Shown: positions 9,172 to 18,619, counted from the stretch's first letter. The stretch is DNA of 64,000 bases from Desulforhopalus singaporensis (GCF_900104445.1 NZ_FNJI01000010.1:62001-126000); one strand, 5' to 3'. Numbers and translations: made by a program. The notes: generated by a model not told the origin, from the letters alone.

Positions 9172-9445
9172 CTGAATCTCCTCAACGCCTGTTTTAGTCA
9201 ATGCTCTAAGCAATCATTAATAATAGACCCCACCGCTACCTTGCGTATATCAGCCAAGACAGTAACATATATTCAATTTCAAAATACAAAGTCAAGCAAG
9301 AACCGCACAGGCGCCGTGTTTGCAGGCAATATCCATGAGCCCTGCCATCTTTTAATATCAAAACCACGAAGTTGTAGCGAAATTCTGGCAATCGTTGTAA
9401 CATTGCACAGCGTAATTTCACCCTCAATTTTCCCGGATTTTTCTC

Positions 9446-11044
9446 TTGCTCAAACAGACCGAAACCAAAAAAACTATTGCGGGTTCCGCTGCAGCCGTCG
9501 GTGTGGCGGTCATGTGCAGCCGTGTACTGGGACTCATACGCGAACAGGTGTTCGCCGGACTTTTCGGCGCGGGATTCACCTACGATTCATTTGTCGTCGC
9601 GTTCAGGATTCCCAACCTGCTGCGCGACCTGTTCGGCGAAGGAGCGCTTTCCGCAGCTTTTGTCACCGTCTTTTCCGATTACGACGCCACCCGAACCAGG
9701 GAAGAAACCTACAGGCTGGCGTCCAATGTGCTCACCTTCATTCTGGTGTTGCTCTCTTTACTGACCCTTGGTGGCATATACTTTGCCAAAGACATCGTCA
9801 TGCTGCTGGCCCCGGACTTTGACCTTGTTGCGGGCAAGGTTGAACTCACCAGACAGCTTACCAGGATCATGCTGCCGTTTCTGGTGCTCATATCACTTTC
9901 CGCCGTGGTGATGGGGATTCTCAACACCAGGGGCCGCTTTTTCATTCCCGCCCTGGCGTCAAGTTTTTTCAATCTCGGGTCGATTATCGGTGGAACAAGC
10001 CTGGCAATGCTGCTCCCACGCTACGGTCAGCCGGCCATAGTCGGAATGGCTGTAGGTACACTTATCGGAGGGCTGCTGCAGCTCTGCGTCCAGCTGCCGA
10101 CCCTGTGGAAGACCGGTTTTCGCTACCGTTTCGGGCTCAATCTCAGAGACGCCGGCCTGCACCGTATCCTCAAACTCATGATTCCGGCAACCGTCGGGCT
10201 ATCTGCAACCCAGATCAACATATTCATAAACACCAACTTCGCCGCTTCCTGTGCCGAGGGGTCGGTTTCTTGGCTTTATTACTCGTTTCGTCTGGTACAG
10301 CTGCCGATCGGACTCTTCGGAGTGGCACTGTCAATTGCGATGCTACCGGTGCTTGCCAAACAGGCGGCGCAAAAAGAGGTTATAAAGATGAAGGAAACCA
10401 TGATCTCATCTTTGACCATGGTTTTCGCCCTTACCCTTCCGGCCACCGCCGGACTGATCATCCTGGCCGAACCGATAATCAGGCTGATCTTCGAGCATGG
10501 CGCCTTTACCGCGACAGACACCATACAGACCGCACAGACCCTAGCGCTGTTTGCCATCGGCCTGTTCGCCTATTCGGCCAACAAGGTCCTGGTTCCTGCT
10601 TTCTATGCGCTCGACAAGACCCGTTATCCGGTCATTGCCAGTTTCCTGGCGATCGGCTTCAACCTGGTCATCGTCACCTTAACCATAAACCGGCTCGGAC
10701 ATCTCGCCATCGCCCTTTCCACCTCATGCACAATGCTGATCAATTTCATTTTCCTGATGGGTGTACTGTATGTCAGTATGGGAGGTTATTCCGTGAGGTA
10801 TCTTCTCAAGGGGCTCGGCAAAATAGTTACCTCAACACTTTTTCTCTGCCTGGTGCTTGTTGCACTTCTGCCGCTCGCTTCTCCCTGGCTGGCCGGAAAT
10901 CTCATCGAGCAGGCAGTTGCGCTTTTTTTCCTGATATTCACCGCCGCCATAGGCTACGGTCTTGTCCTGCAGCTGATGCGACTTCCCGAGCTTGATGTAA
11001 TTGTCAGGAGAGTCTTTGCCAAGATAATCCCGGCAAAGAGGTGA
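9446..11044 (+). CDS. murJ: Lipid II flippase MurJ
   Basis: A 532-residue polytopic inner-membrane protein of the MviN/MurJ family with about 14 hydrophobic helices. It starts at TTG 9446 (MLKQTETKKTIAGSAAAVG). Family motifs are visible: SRVLGLIREQVFAGLFGAG, FVVAFRIPNLLRDLFGEGALSAAFVTVF and the mid-protein WLYYSFRLVQLPIGLFGVALSIAMLPVLAK. MurJ flips lipid-linked peptidoglycan precursors to the periplasm. The start is the only uncertain part: no ATG is well placed. It is divergent from the EF-G paralogue and convergent, 12 bases apart, with the phasin-like gene. Confidence 0.95.
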   Translation: MLKQTETKKTIAGSAAAVGVAVMCSRVLGLIREQVFAGLFGAGFTYDSFVVAFRIPNLLRDLFGEGALSAAFVTVFSDYDATRTREETYRLASNVLTFILVLLSLLTLGGIYFAKDIVMLLAPDFDLVAGKVELTRQLTRIMLPFLVLISLSAVVMGILNTRGRFFIPALASSFFNLGSIIGGTSLAMLLPRYGQPAIVGMAVGTLIGGLLQLCVQLPTLWKTGFRYRFGLNLRDAGLHRILKLMIPATVGLSATQINIFINTNFAASCAEGSVSWLYYSFRLVQLPIGLFGVALSIAMLPVLAKQAAQKEVIKMKETMISSLTMVFALTLPATAGLIILAEPIIRLIFEHGAFTATDTIQTAQTLALFAIGLFAYSANKVLVPAFYALDKTRYPVIASFLAIGFNLVIVTLTINRLGHLAIALSTSCTMLINFIFLMGVLYVSMGGYSVRYLLKGLGKIVTSTLFLCLVLVALLPLASPWLAGNLIEQAVALFFLIFTAAIGYGLVLQLMRLPELDVIVRRVFAKIIPAKR

Positions 11045-11056
11045 TGTCGGCCAGCC

Positions 11057-11413
11057 CTATTTTTTTTCCGAACTTTTTTCGGCTCCTTCTCCACCACTAT
11101 CTTCCCTGTCGCTTTTCAGGGAGTTAATTTCAAGACGCAGCTGGGCGATCTCTTCCCTTAATGCCTGCAGTTCCTCCGCCTTTGGCAGATTCATTTTTTC
11201 CAGGGCCCTGCCGACAAAGAGTTCGGTCTGTTTCTTCATGGCGTCCCTGGACTCTTCGGCACGCCCGATCATCTCCTGAACAAATTTTTCGCCTTCCTTT
11301 TCCGAAATTTCCGTTTTGTCGATCAATTCCCTGGCCATTTTCTCGGCTTTTTCACCGGTTACTGCTGCCACACCAATACCGGCAAGAGCAATTTTTTTCA
11401 TAAGTTCAATCAT
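11057..11413 (-). CDS. Phasin-like coiled-coil protein
   Basis: A 118-residue protein with a short hydrophobic N-terminus (MIELMKKIALAGIGVAAVTGEKAEKMARELIDKTEIS). A long charged helix follows (KFVQEMIGRAEESRDAMKKQTELF), then a C-terminal heptad stretch (LQALREEIAQLRLEINSLK) and a polar tail. This matches the PhaF/phasin-like 'polyhydroxyalkanoate synthesis regulator phasin' group, common outside PHA producers. The start is backed by GGGGAG eight bases upstream. No PHA synthase is visible here, so a PHA role is not shown. It lies directly downstream of the dihydrouridine synthase gene and may share its transcript. Confidence 0.7.
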   Translation of the reverse strand: MIELMKKIALAGIGVAAVTGEKAEKMARELIDKTEISEKEGEKFVQEMIGRAEESRDAMKKQTELFVGRALEKMNLPKAEELQALREEIAQLRLEINSLKSDREDSGGEGAEKSSEKK

Positions 11414-11437
11414 ATCAAGAGACTCCCCTGTTCTGTT

Positions 11438-12442
11438 TTAGCTGAGCTGATCCAAATCGACGGTTGCAAAAAACTCAGCTGCTTTATGCCTCACTTCCTC
11501 AACGGAACTACACCCCTGCACTGTCGTACCGAAATGGTGTCCGAAATAAAACGACTGACAAAAGTATGACGTGAACTTCTTTAGTCGTCCCAGTCTGCGT
11601 TCCTTGGGAAACCGCTGTTCTAAAAGAGTGATGAAACGTTCGTACATCTCCGCCTTGCTGCTGATCCCGCTGTTGGTGTAAAAACCAAACAGCTCTCTTG
11701 CTATGTCAGCGCACAACCATGGGTTCGTTACCCCTCCCCTACCGATCATTATGCCGTCGGCACGACTTTGTTCGAGACAATTTTTCGCGTCTTCGACGGT
11801 GAAAATCCCTCCATTTGCAAACACCGGTATCCGTACTGCTTTCTTGGCGTGTCTGACCAGATGCCACCTCGGCACTCTGCAGAATTTCTCGCCTATTAAC
11901 CTGGCGTGGACGGTAATGAGGTCCACCCCCTCTCCTTCAAGTATCTTACAGAATTCGGCCAATTTCAAACCATCCTCGCTGTGACCTAACCGTATTTTAA
12001 CACTGAGCGGCAATTCCGTTGCCTTACGGATCTCTTCCAGGATGGCCCGCATCTCTGCCGGGCTGTCCACCAGGGAAGAGCCGGCTCCCTGTTTTTTCTG
12101 CATCGGCGCAGGGCACCCCAGATTGAAATCGATTCCCTGGGGTTCCAGGGTGAGGATCTTGTCAATCGCCGGTTTTATATAGCGAAGATCCGCTCCGACG
12201 AGTTGATAAACAAGCGGTCTTTCATTCTCCGCCCTGATCAGCGGCGGCGAGCACCGGGGATTGTCACTGGGAAGCCTTTTGGCCGCGAGCATTTCGGTAT
12301 AAAAAAGTCCCACCCCTCCGATCGCCTGAATCGTCGACCTGAGCGCCGAATGGGTCAGGCCCACCATCGGTGCCAGGGCCACGGGAGGCCAGACGGAAAG
12401 AGTCCTTACCTTTACGGTAGCGATGTTTTTTGAATCTGCCAC
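11438..12442 (-). CDS. tRNA-dihydrouridine synthase
   Basis: A 334-residue FMN-dependent Dus enzyme, reducing uridines of tRNA. Signatures in order: LAPMVGLTHSALR at the N-terminus, DFNLGCPAPMQKKQGAGSSLV with the catalytic Cys, SVKIRLGHSE, ITVHARL, VFANGGIFTVEDA and DGIMIGRGGVTNPWL, all parts of the FMN-binding TIM barrel, then a helical C-terminal domain. The start is GTG at 12442. VHARL in place of the more common VHGRT is a small deviation. The subtype (DusB-like or DusC-like) cannot be settled by eye. Confidence 0.93.
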   Translation of the reverse strand: MADSKNIATVKVRTLSVWPPVALAPMVGLTHSALRSTIQAIGGVGLFYTEMLAAKRLPSDNPRCSPPLIRAENERPLVYQLVGADLRYIKPAIDKILTLEPQGIDFNLGCPAPMQKKQGAGSSLVDSPAEMRAILEEIRKATELPLSVKIRLGHSEDGLKLAEFCKILEGEGVDLITVHARLIGEKFCRVPRWHLVRHAKKAVRIPVFANGGIFTVEDAKNCLEQSRADGIMIGRGGVTNPWLCADIARELFGFYTNSGISSKAEMYERFITLLEQRFPKERRLGRLKKFTSYFCQSFYFGHHFGTTVQGCSSVEEVRHKAAEFFATVDLDQLS

Positions 12443-12886
12443 GAAAAACCTTTAACCTTACAGGATTTTTTTTAATTTTCAGACGGTTTCGCCTCAAGTC
12501 CAGCTTCGCACCCGCCATGTCAGGTGGCAGTATAACAGCGAAAAAAAACGTTGGCTTACGGTGACGATTTTTACCAGAATTCAGCGCCGATAACTACCAT
12601 AAACCGCAGGACAGGGTAAACCGGGCTGTTGTCGCAATTTCTTTTCCAGCCATTGCCGGAACTTTGTTTACAGCGTAATCATCTGAAGTTCAGGGTTCAA
12701 GAGTGTTGAATTTTGCGTCAATATGTTCTACATTTGAACGTTTTTGCACCAGAGAGAATCAGGAGTGTACATTGCACGGAATATCAGGTCGTACTGCTAT
12801 CGTTCCGGGCATATGGTCGTTTCAGCCACAAGTATAGATTAAACCGATACCGCAACTCGACATCAGATAAATTAGACCTTCCAGAT
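12443..12886. other. Divergent intergenic region upstream of the KAS/desaturase operon
   Basis: 444 bp between the GTG of the dihydrouridine synthase (minus) and the KAS gene (plus). The KAS reading frame stays open upstream to 12713, but those residues are unlike any KAS N-terminus, so I read this as untranslated leader and promoter. A short inverted repeat, GTTC and GAAC around 12723-12738, is the only structure I noticed. No strong sigma-70 promoter is obvious. Confidence 0.5.
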
Positions 12887-14122
12887 ATGCAATATCCCAG
12901 AATAGTTATTACCGGGGTCGGCCTTACCGCCCCCAATGCCTCAAATGCTAAGGAATTCAGAGAAAAACTGCTCAGCGGCACCAGCGAAATCAAAGAAATC
13001 GAGCTCAGGTATTTCGGCAAGGCGCCGGCCGGCGTCTGCTCCTTTGCCGAGACCAAATACCGGAAGAAAAAAGAGAACAAAAAAGGGACCAGGGCCGGCT
13101 GTATCGGTGTCTATTGCGCCAACGAGGCCATAGCGGACGCGGATCTTGATCTTGCTGACTACGACCGGTCCAGGATAGGCGTATACCTCGGACTCACCGA
13201 ACACGGTACGGTCGAAACCGAAAATGAAGTGTACAACATAAGCCATTACGATTACGACGTAAACTACTGGACCCACCATCACAACCCAAGGACGGTTCTC
13301 AACAATCCCGCCGGTGAGATCACCATGAACCTCGGCATTACCGGACCGCATTATGTGATAGGGGCAGCCTGTGCCGCGGGAAACGCCTCCCTCATCCAGG
13401 CGGTGCAGATGATGCGCCTGGGTGAGATCGATATGGCGCTTGCCGGGGGAATCTCCGAGTCGGTCGGGTCATTCGGCATCTTTGCCAGTTTCAAGGCGCA
13501 GAACGCGCTGGGCCATGCCGATGACCCGCGGATGGCGACCAGGCCTTTTGACAGGGATCGCAACGGCATAGTAATCTCCGAAGGGGGCTGTATCTATGTC
13601 CTCGAATTTCTGGAAAACGCTATAAAAAGAGGGGCGACCATTCTCGGTGAAATCGTCGGCTACGCAATGAATTCTGACGCCAGAGATTTTGTTCTTCCGT
13701 ACGGTAAACGGCAGGCCCAGTGCATGCAGCTGGCCATGCAGCGCGCCAACCTGGCGCCTGGGGATATCGACCTGATCAACACCCACGCAACCGGCACCAG
13801 ACAGGGTGACATTGAAGAATGCAAGGCGATCAGGGAGGTTTTTGGCGATACCAGTGCGACCTATATCAACAACACCAAATCGATCATCGGCCACGCCATG
13901 GGAGCGGCCGGCGTGCTGGAACTGGCAGGAAACCTTCCCTCCTTCAACGACTACATGATTCACCCGACAATCAATATCGAAAACCTCGATCCGGAGTGCA
14001 ATTTGCCTAACCTGGTAATCAATAAATCGATCAGGGTGAATAAAGTTGAAACGATCCTCAACAACTCTTTCGGCATGGTCGGCATCAACTCGACTGTGAT
14101 CGTCAAAAAATATACCGACTGA
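12887..14122 (+). CDS. Beta-ketoacyl-ACP synthase, FabF-like
   Basis: A 411-residue thiolase-fold KAS starting at ATG 12887 (MQYPRIVITGVGL), the family N-terminus. The catalytic triad is complete: Cys in GAACAAGNASL, His in NTHATGTRQGD and His in GHAMGAAGVLE. The Cys motif reads AACAAG rather than the canonical TACASG of FabF. With the operon context this suggests a specialised condensing enzyme rather than the housekeeping FabF. It should extend an acyl chain on the ACP encoded next. It is the first gene of the run KAS, ACP, two FAD enzymes, FabG, FabZ. A hairpin with a T-run separates it from the ACP gene, so its expression may be uncoupled from the rest. Confidence 0.9.
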   Translation: MQYPRIVITGVGLTAPNASNAKEFREKLLSGTSEIKEIELRYFGKAPAGVCSFAETKYRKKKENKKGTRAGCIGVYCANEAIADADLDLADYDRSRIGVYLGLTEHGTVETENEVYNISHYDYDVNYWTHHHNPRTVLNNPAGEITMNLGITGPHYVIGAACAAGNASLIQAVQMMRLGEIDMALAGGISESVGSFGIFASFKAQNALGHADDPRMATRPFDRDRNGIVISEGGCIYVLEFLENAIKRGATILGEIVGYAMNSDARDFVLPYGKRQAQCMQLAMQRANLAPGDIDLINTHATGTRQGDIEECKAIREVFGDTSATYINNTKSIIGHAMGAAGVLELAGNLPSFNDYMIHPTINIENLDPECNLPNLVINKSIRVNKVETILNNSFGMVGINSTVIVKKYTD

Positions 14123-14205
14123 GATTTTTTCACCAATAAATGTAAATAAGTATAAACAATATCTCTCAGGTATGTTATAGGAAGAGTTTTGCCCACAACA
14201 ACATT

Positions 14206-14236
14206 AAGCACCGGTTAACAGGCTGGTGCTTTTTTA
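14206..14236 (+). terminator. Rho-independent terminator or attenuator between KAS and ACP genes
   Basis: AAGCACC (14206-14212) pairs with GGTGCTT (14225-14231), and the T-run continues to 14236. It sits inside what otherwise looks like one operon, so it may reduce read-through or follow a separate KAS transcript. Confidence 0.75.
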
Positions 14237-14275
14237 TACCACAGTTACAGCTCACACGTCAAAGCGGAGAATTAC

Positions 14276-14527
14276 ATGACAAGTGTTGAAATCAAGGACC
14301 TTATATTAGAAATTATAGAAGATATCGATGACGAAGCGGATTTCGATTCGCTCAACCCCGATGAACCGTTAAGAGACCAGCTGGATCTCGACTCCATGGA
14401 TTTTCTCGACATCGTAATGGAGCTTCGCAAGCGCCATCAGCTGCAAATTCCTGAAGAGGATTACCCCAATCTCGCCACTCTCAACAGCTGTGTAACTTAT
14501 CTGGAACCCCTTCTAAAAGACGCTTGA
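14276..14527 (+). CDS. Acyl carrier protein
   Basis: An 83-residue acidic four-helix protein. The phosphopantetheine attachment Ser lies in LDLDSMDFLD (residue about 41), where most ACPs have DSL; the DSM form is common in specialised ACPs. A GGAG site six bases upstream supports ATG 14276. It ends four bases before the GTG of the first FAD enzyme. It is inferred to carry the acyl intermediates handled by the KAS, FabG, FabZ and probably the FAD enzymes of this operon. The housekeeping ACP, normally next to fabD/fabG/fabF, is not in this window. Confidence 0.93.
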   Translation: MTSVEIKDLILEIIEDIDDEADFDSLNPDEPLRDQLDLDSMDFLDIVMELRKRHQLQIPEEDYPNLATLNSCVTYLEPLLKDA

Positions 14528-14531
14528 GGTT

Positions 14532-15923
14532 GTGAAATTTCCAGTTTTGGTGATTGGCGGCGGTCTTTCAGGATTGGCCGCCGCAATCCGTATTGCCCGA
14601 TTTTCCCCAGCTGTCCTTCTCTTGGAAAAGCACTCCCGCCTTGGAGGGCTCAATTCCTATTTCTACCGCCGAAAAAAACTCTACGAAACAGGCCTGCACG
14701 CCATTACCAACTATGCAGAGCCGGAAAATAAAAAGGCACCTCTCAACCTGCTGCTGAGACAGCTTAAAATAAAGAGGAAAGCACTTTCATTCTGTCAGCA
14801 GAACCAGTCGAAAATCATTTTCAGCAACAGGCAGACACTGACATTTACAAATAATTTTGAAACATTTCGCCAAGACGTACACGAAAAGTTCCCCGGATCA
14901 ATAGACAGTTTCACCCGTCTTCTGAATTTTCTCGACGAGTATGATCCGTTTACCATAAAACCCTTCAGGTCTACCAGGCTGTTCTTGGCCGAGATGCTTG
15001 AAGATCCGCTCCTGACCGAAATGATCTTGTGTCCGTTGCTGTACTACGGCTCCGGTTATGAAGACGACATGGACCTGAGCCAATTCGCGATCATGTTCGC
15101 ATCCGTTTATCAGCAAGGTTTTTTCCGCCCTGAAGGCACCATCAGAGATTTTCTTGAGATGCTCACCAGCCAGCTTGAATCGCTTGGCGGCCAGGTAAGA
15201 AAACAGTGCGGGGTGGCGAGAATAGTTACAGAGGGCAAAAAGGCGCTCAGCGTTGTTCTTGAAAGCGGCGAGGAAATTGAATGCGATCAGGTCATTTCCA
15301 CTATCGGCTACCAGGAAACCCTCGGACTGCTTGGAAACAGTCCCACCAACAACGACTCTCCATCCGGGCGGCTTGGGTTTGTTGAGTCGATCTTTTCCCG
15401 GAGAACCGATGACGCTGACAAAAACAGGCCAACGGACACCATAATCTTCTACAACAACGGTGGCAGGCTGAGCTACAGATCGCCAGACGATTATATCGAC
15501 CTGAACAGCGGAGTGATCTGTTTTCCGCAAAATTTCAACGGGATAAAACCCGATGGGACCATGGAAATCCGCACCACCCATCTGGCGGATTACGACTCCT
15601 GGAAAGATATTTCCCGCCACCCCGATAAATATCTTAAGCAGAAACAGAACTGCGCCATTACATCCCTGCACACCATGAAAAAATTGCTTGGATGCGCCAT
15701 AGACAATATAGTGGTGGAAAACACCTTTACGCCGGTTACCATCGAGCGCTATACCTCAAAGATACGAGGTGCTCTTTACGGCGCTCCAACCAAGATAAAA
15801 AGCGGCGATATCGGTTATAACAATCTTTTTCTCGCCGGCACCGACCAGGGTTTTCTCGGGATCATCGGTTCCATGTTAAGCGGTGTTACCATCGTCAATC
15901 ATCACGTCCTGCCAAAACTTTAG
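14532..15923 (+). CDS. Phytoene desaturase-like FAD-dependent oxidoreductase (first copy)
   Basis: A 463-residue flavoprotein with a GTG start four bases after the ACP stop. The N-terminal dinucleotide-binding motif is VIGGGLSGLAAAIRIA, with acidic LLLEKHSRLGGLNSYFYRRKKLYETG, the pattern of CrtI/RetSat-type desaturases and isomerases. The C-terminal FAD motif is NNLFLAGTDQGFLGIIGSMLSGV. No membrane helix or signal peptide is seen. CrtI relatives remove or move hydrogens on polyunsaturated chains. Here the partners are fatty-acid-type enzymes, not isoprenoid ones, so the substrate is inferred to be an acyl chain, perhaps ACP-bound. A related enzyme follows 30 bases downstream; the two are clearly divergent in sequence rather than a recent duplication. 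Confidence 0.85.
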   Translation: MKFPVLVIGGGLSGLAAAIRIARFSPAVLLLEKHSRLGGLNSYFYRRKKLYETGLHAITNYAEPENKKAPLNLLLRQLKIKRKALSFCQQNQSKIIFSNRQTLTFTNNFETFRQDVHEKFPGSIDSFTRLLNFLDEYDPFTIKPFRSTRLFLAEMLEDPLLTEMILCPLLYYGSGYEDDMDLSQFAIMFASVYQQGFFRPEGTIRDFLEMLTSQLESLGGQVRKQCGVARIVTEGKKALSVVLESGEEIECDQVISTIGYQETLGLLGNSPTNNDSPSGRLGFVESIFSRRTDDADKNRPTDTIIFYNNGGRLSYRSPDDYIDLNSGVICFPQNFNGIKPDGTMEIRTTHLADYDSWKDISRHPDKYLKQKQNCAITSLHTMKKLLGCAIDNIVVENTFTPVTIERYTSKIRGALYGAPTKIKSGDIGYNNLFLAGTDQGFLGIIGSMLSGVTIVNHHVLPKL

Positions 15924-15953
15924 TTTAGGGATAACCTCACAAAGACTGCACCT

Positions 15954-17357
15954 ATGCCTGTTTTATTTTCAGAACTCAAAGACAATTACGACGTTATAAT
16001 CATAGGATCCGGACTGGGGGGGCTCACAACCGCCAACAGACTCGCCTACTGCGGCCACTCCGTGCTGCTGCTGGAGTACCATCATCGCATTGGCGGACTT
16101 TCCACCTGGTTCAAGAGGCGGGGGCATATCTTCGACATCTCCCTCCACGGCTTCCCTTATGGGATGGTCAAGACATGTAAAAAGTACTGGAACAAGAAGA
16201 TTATGAACTCTATTGTCCAGTTGCCCAACATCGTCTTCGACAACCCTCAATTTTCCCTGAAGACGACCTTTGACAAAAACGATTTCACCAACCTGCTCCA
16301 GTCGCACTTCAAGGTGAGCCCATCGGTTGTCGACAGTTTTTTCGCCACGGTTGCCAAGATGAATTTCTACGACGACCGGTCGATGACGACCAGGGAACTG
16401 TTTGAAAAATTTTTCCCGGGAAGAACCGATATTCATCGTCTGCTCATGGAACCGATCACCTACGCCAACGGTTCCACCCTGGATGATCCAGCCATTACCT
16501 ACGGGATCGTATTCTCCAATTTCATGAACAAGGGGGTCTTCACCTTTCAGGGCGGAACGGACAAGCTGATCTCCATGATGACCGAAGAGCTTGAAAAGAA
16601 CGGCGTGACCATCTGTACCAAGGCAAAAGTCGATAAAGTCCTGGTGGAAAAAGGCAAAGTCCGGGGCGTTTTAGTAAACGGCAAAAACATACAGGGGCGG
16701 GCGGTTGTCTCCAACAGCGGCATCACCAATACCATATTCAACCTCACCGACAAACAGCATTACTCCGATGAATTTCTTGAGAAAGCTTCCAGCATAAGGG
16801 TTAACAATTCAAGCTGTCAGGTCTATTTCGGGATAAAAGACAGGCAGCAGATCGACGATGTGGGAGATCTCCTTTTCACTTCCACTGCCCCGGAATTTGA
16901 TTCTGAAGAACTTCTCAGCATGAAAACCAGGTCGAAGACTTTCTCGATTTACTATCCGAAAACCCGGCCCGGCCTGGACAGGTACACCGTGGTCGCTTCC
17001 ATGAACAGCCGGTTCGAGGACTGGAACGATTTGACACCAAAACAGTACCAACAGGAAAAAGACGCGCTGATTCAACGGTCACTGACAGATCTTGAACGTT
17101 ATCTTCCAGGAATAACGGAAAAAATCGATTGGACCGAAGCCGCCACCCCGAAAACATTCAACAGGTATACTCTCCACACCCGCGGCACCTCTTTTGGTAC
17201 CAAATTCGAGGGACTCGACATATCCCGGACTATTTTCAAAGAAGTAGGCGGGCTTTTTCATGTCGGATCGGTGGGTATTATCATGTCCGGCTGGCTCGGC
17301 GCGATCAACTACGGAGTAATAGTTTCCAACGACGTTGACGGATACCTTCGCAGCTAA
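15954..17357 (+). CDS. Phytoene desaturase-like FAD-dependent oxidoreductase (second copy)
   Basis: 467 residues from ATG 15954. The N-terminal FAD motif is [18 protein letters not shown], followed by [29 protein letters not shown], where the substrate-side His-Gly matches CrtI/RetSat-type enzymes. The C-terminal signature is [25 protein letters not shown]. It is the same fold and family as the preceding gene but only distantly similar to it, implying two different oxidation, reduction or isomerisation steps. The gene lies between the first FAD enzyme and FabG, all on the plus strand. No terpenoid genes (CrtB, CrtE) are present, which argues against carotenoid synthesis. Confidence 0.85.
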   Translation: MPVLFSELKDNYDVIIIGSGLGGLTTANRLAYCGHSVLLLEYHHRIGGLSTWFKRRGHIFDISLHGFPYGMVKTCKKYWNKKIMNSIVQLPNIVFDNPQFSLKTTFDKNDFTNLLQSHFKVSPSVVDSFFATVAKMNFYDDRSMTTRELFEKFFPGRTDIHRLLMEPITYANGSTLDDPAITYGIVFSNFMNKGVFTFQGGTDKLISMMTEELEKNGVTICTKAKVDKVLVEKGKVRGVLVNGKNIQGRAVVSNSGITNTIFNLTDKQHYSDEFLEKASSIRVNNSSCQVYFGIKDRQQIDDVGDLLFTSTAPEFDSEELLSMKTRSKTFSIYYPKTRPGLDRYTVVASMNSRFEDWNDLTPKQYQQEKDALIQRSLTDLERYLPGITEKIDWTEAATPKTFNRYTLHTRGTSFGTKFEGLDISRTIFKEVGGLFHVGSVGIIMSGWLGAINYGVIVSNDVDGYLRS

Positions 17358-17433
17358 CGGGAGTTTTCCCCACCGTTGCGACGAGTTGTTCATTACCAAC
17401 TGGAACCAAGGAACCTACAGGAGTTTTATCAAA

Positions 17434-18174
17434 ATGGGCAATTTTGCTGGACAGACAGTACTCATAAGCGGCGCCACCAGAGGGATAGGAGGTGCCATTG
17501 CCAAAGCTTTTCTTGGACAAGGCGCCGCTCTGATCGGCCTGTACGGCAGCAACACCAAAGCTGCAGAGGAGTTCGTCAGGGAAAACCATCAATACCGTGG
17601 TCGTATCAGCCTGCATCAGTGCGACATAAAGGACGAAAAACAGGTTGTCTCACTGTTTGAGTACATCGAACGCGAGTATGGTCGCCTGGATGTGCTTGTC
17701 AACAATGCCGGCATCAGAAAGGACGGCCTTTTGGCCCTTATGAAACCGGAGGACTGGAAAAGCGTAATCGATACGAACCTGAACGGCACCTATCTGATGT
17801 CCAGACAGGCTGTCATGCTTATGATGCAGCACAAATACGGACGCATAATAAACATAACCTCCCCCGTAGGACGCCTGGGGTTCCCCGGCCAGGCCAATTA
17901 CGCCGCATCCAAAGCGGGCCAGGTGGCAATGACCAAATCTCTGGCCAAAGAAGTGGCGCGGAAAAAGATTACCGTGAACTGTATCTCACCTGGATTTATC
18001 GATACCGATTTTATCCGGGATCTTCCCGAACAGCAGCTCAAGGAATATAAAAAAATGGTGCCGGTCAGAAGATTCGGAACCCCTGAGGAAGTCGCCGAAG
18101 CGGTTTTGTTTTTAGCCGGAAAAACAAGCGGCTATATTACAGGTACCGTCCTGGAGATCAGCGGAGGACTGTAA
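17434..18174 (+). CDS. 3-oxoacyl-ACP reductase, FabG-like SDR
   Basis: A 246-residue classical SDR. ATG 17434 is preceded by CAGGAG; the ORF start at 17335 would overlap the previous gene. Motifs: NAD(P)-binding SGATRGIGGAIA, NNAG at about residue 90, the catalytic Ser in NITSPVGRLG, YAASK (YxxxK), and PGFIDTDF. NADPH-dependent reduction of beta-ketoacyl-ACP is inferred from family and context. It sits one base from the FabZ-like gene, so the two are translated together. Together with KAS, ACP and FabZ it provides most of an elongation cycle; an enoyl reductase is missing, so the product may keep its double bonds. Confidence 0.92.
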   Translation: MGNFAGQTVLISGATRGIGGAIAKAFLGQGAALIGLYGSNTKAAEEFVRENHQYRGRISLHQCDIKDEKQVVSLFEYIEREYGRLDVLVNNAGIRKDGLLALMKPEDWKSVIDTNLNGTYLMSRQAVMLMMQHKYGRIINITSPVGRLGFPGQANYAASKAGQVAMTKSLAKEVARKKITVNCISPGFIDTDFIRDLPEQQLKEYKKMVPVRRFGTPEEVAEAVLFLAGKTSGYITGTVLEISGGL

Positions 18175-18175
18175 T

Positions 18176-18619
18176 ATGGATGTACCAGCAGAAATCATCT
18201 CTTTTATCCCCCACCGACCTCCTTTCCTCTGGGTGGACAGAATTATCTCCTGCTCAGAGGACACCATTGTCACGGAAAAAACATTCTCCGAAGACCTTGA
18301 TATCTATCAGGGCCACTACCCCAACAATCCAATCACCCCCGGGGTGCTTCTGTGCGAAGCTGTTTTCCAGAGCGGGGCGGTCCTGATGGCGAAAATCCAT
18401 CCGCCGCCTGCAAACGAGCAAAGCAAAGTTCCTGTCCTTACCCGGATAAACGGCGCCAAATTCAAAAGAGGAGTCTATCCGGGCGACACTGTCAGGATCA
18501 AGGTTCAACTCAAGGAGAAAGTCGCGTCGGTCTTTTTTTTAAAAGGCGTCCTCAAGTCCTGCGGCAAGACAGCGCTCCAGGTGGATTTTGCCTGCGCCAT
18601 GGCTGATCGACCTGCATGA
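18176..18619 (+). CDS. 3-hydroxyacyl-ACP dehydratase, FabZ-like hotdog protein
   Basis: A 147-residue hotdog-fold dehydratase. The N-terminus IPHRPPFLWVDRI and the active-site stretch GHYPNNPITPGVLLCEA, with catalytic His and Glu, are the FabZ/FabA signature. The stop of FabG and this ATG are separated by a single base. It should convert beta-hydroxyacyl-ACP to trans-2-enoyl-ACP. The insert at residues 78-85 (HPPPANEQ) is less usual. As last gene of the operon it is followed by about 225 bases before tolQ with no strong terminator. Confidence 0.9.
   Translation: MDVPAEIISFIPHRPPFLWVDRIISCSEDTIVTEKTFSEDLDIYQGHYPNNPITPGVLLCEAVFQSGAVLMAKIHPPPANEQSKVPVLTRINGAKFKRGVYPGDTVRIKVQLKEKVASVFFLKGVLKSCGKTALQVDFACAMADRPA

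Noticed and set aside
12713-12886. 58-residue N-terminal extension of the KAS
   Set aside because: The extension has no family similarity, while MQYPRIVITGVGL at 12887 is the usual N-terminus.
14532-17357. Carotenoid biosynthesis locus
   Set aside because: The two flavoproteins are CrtI-like, but no phytoene synthase or prenyl transferase is present; the partners are acyl-chain enzymes.
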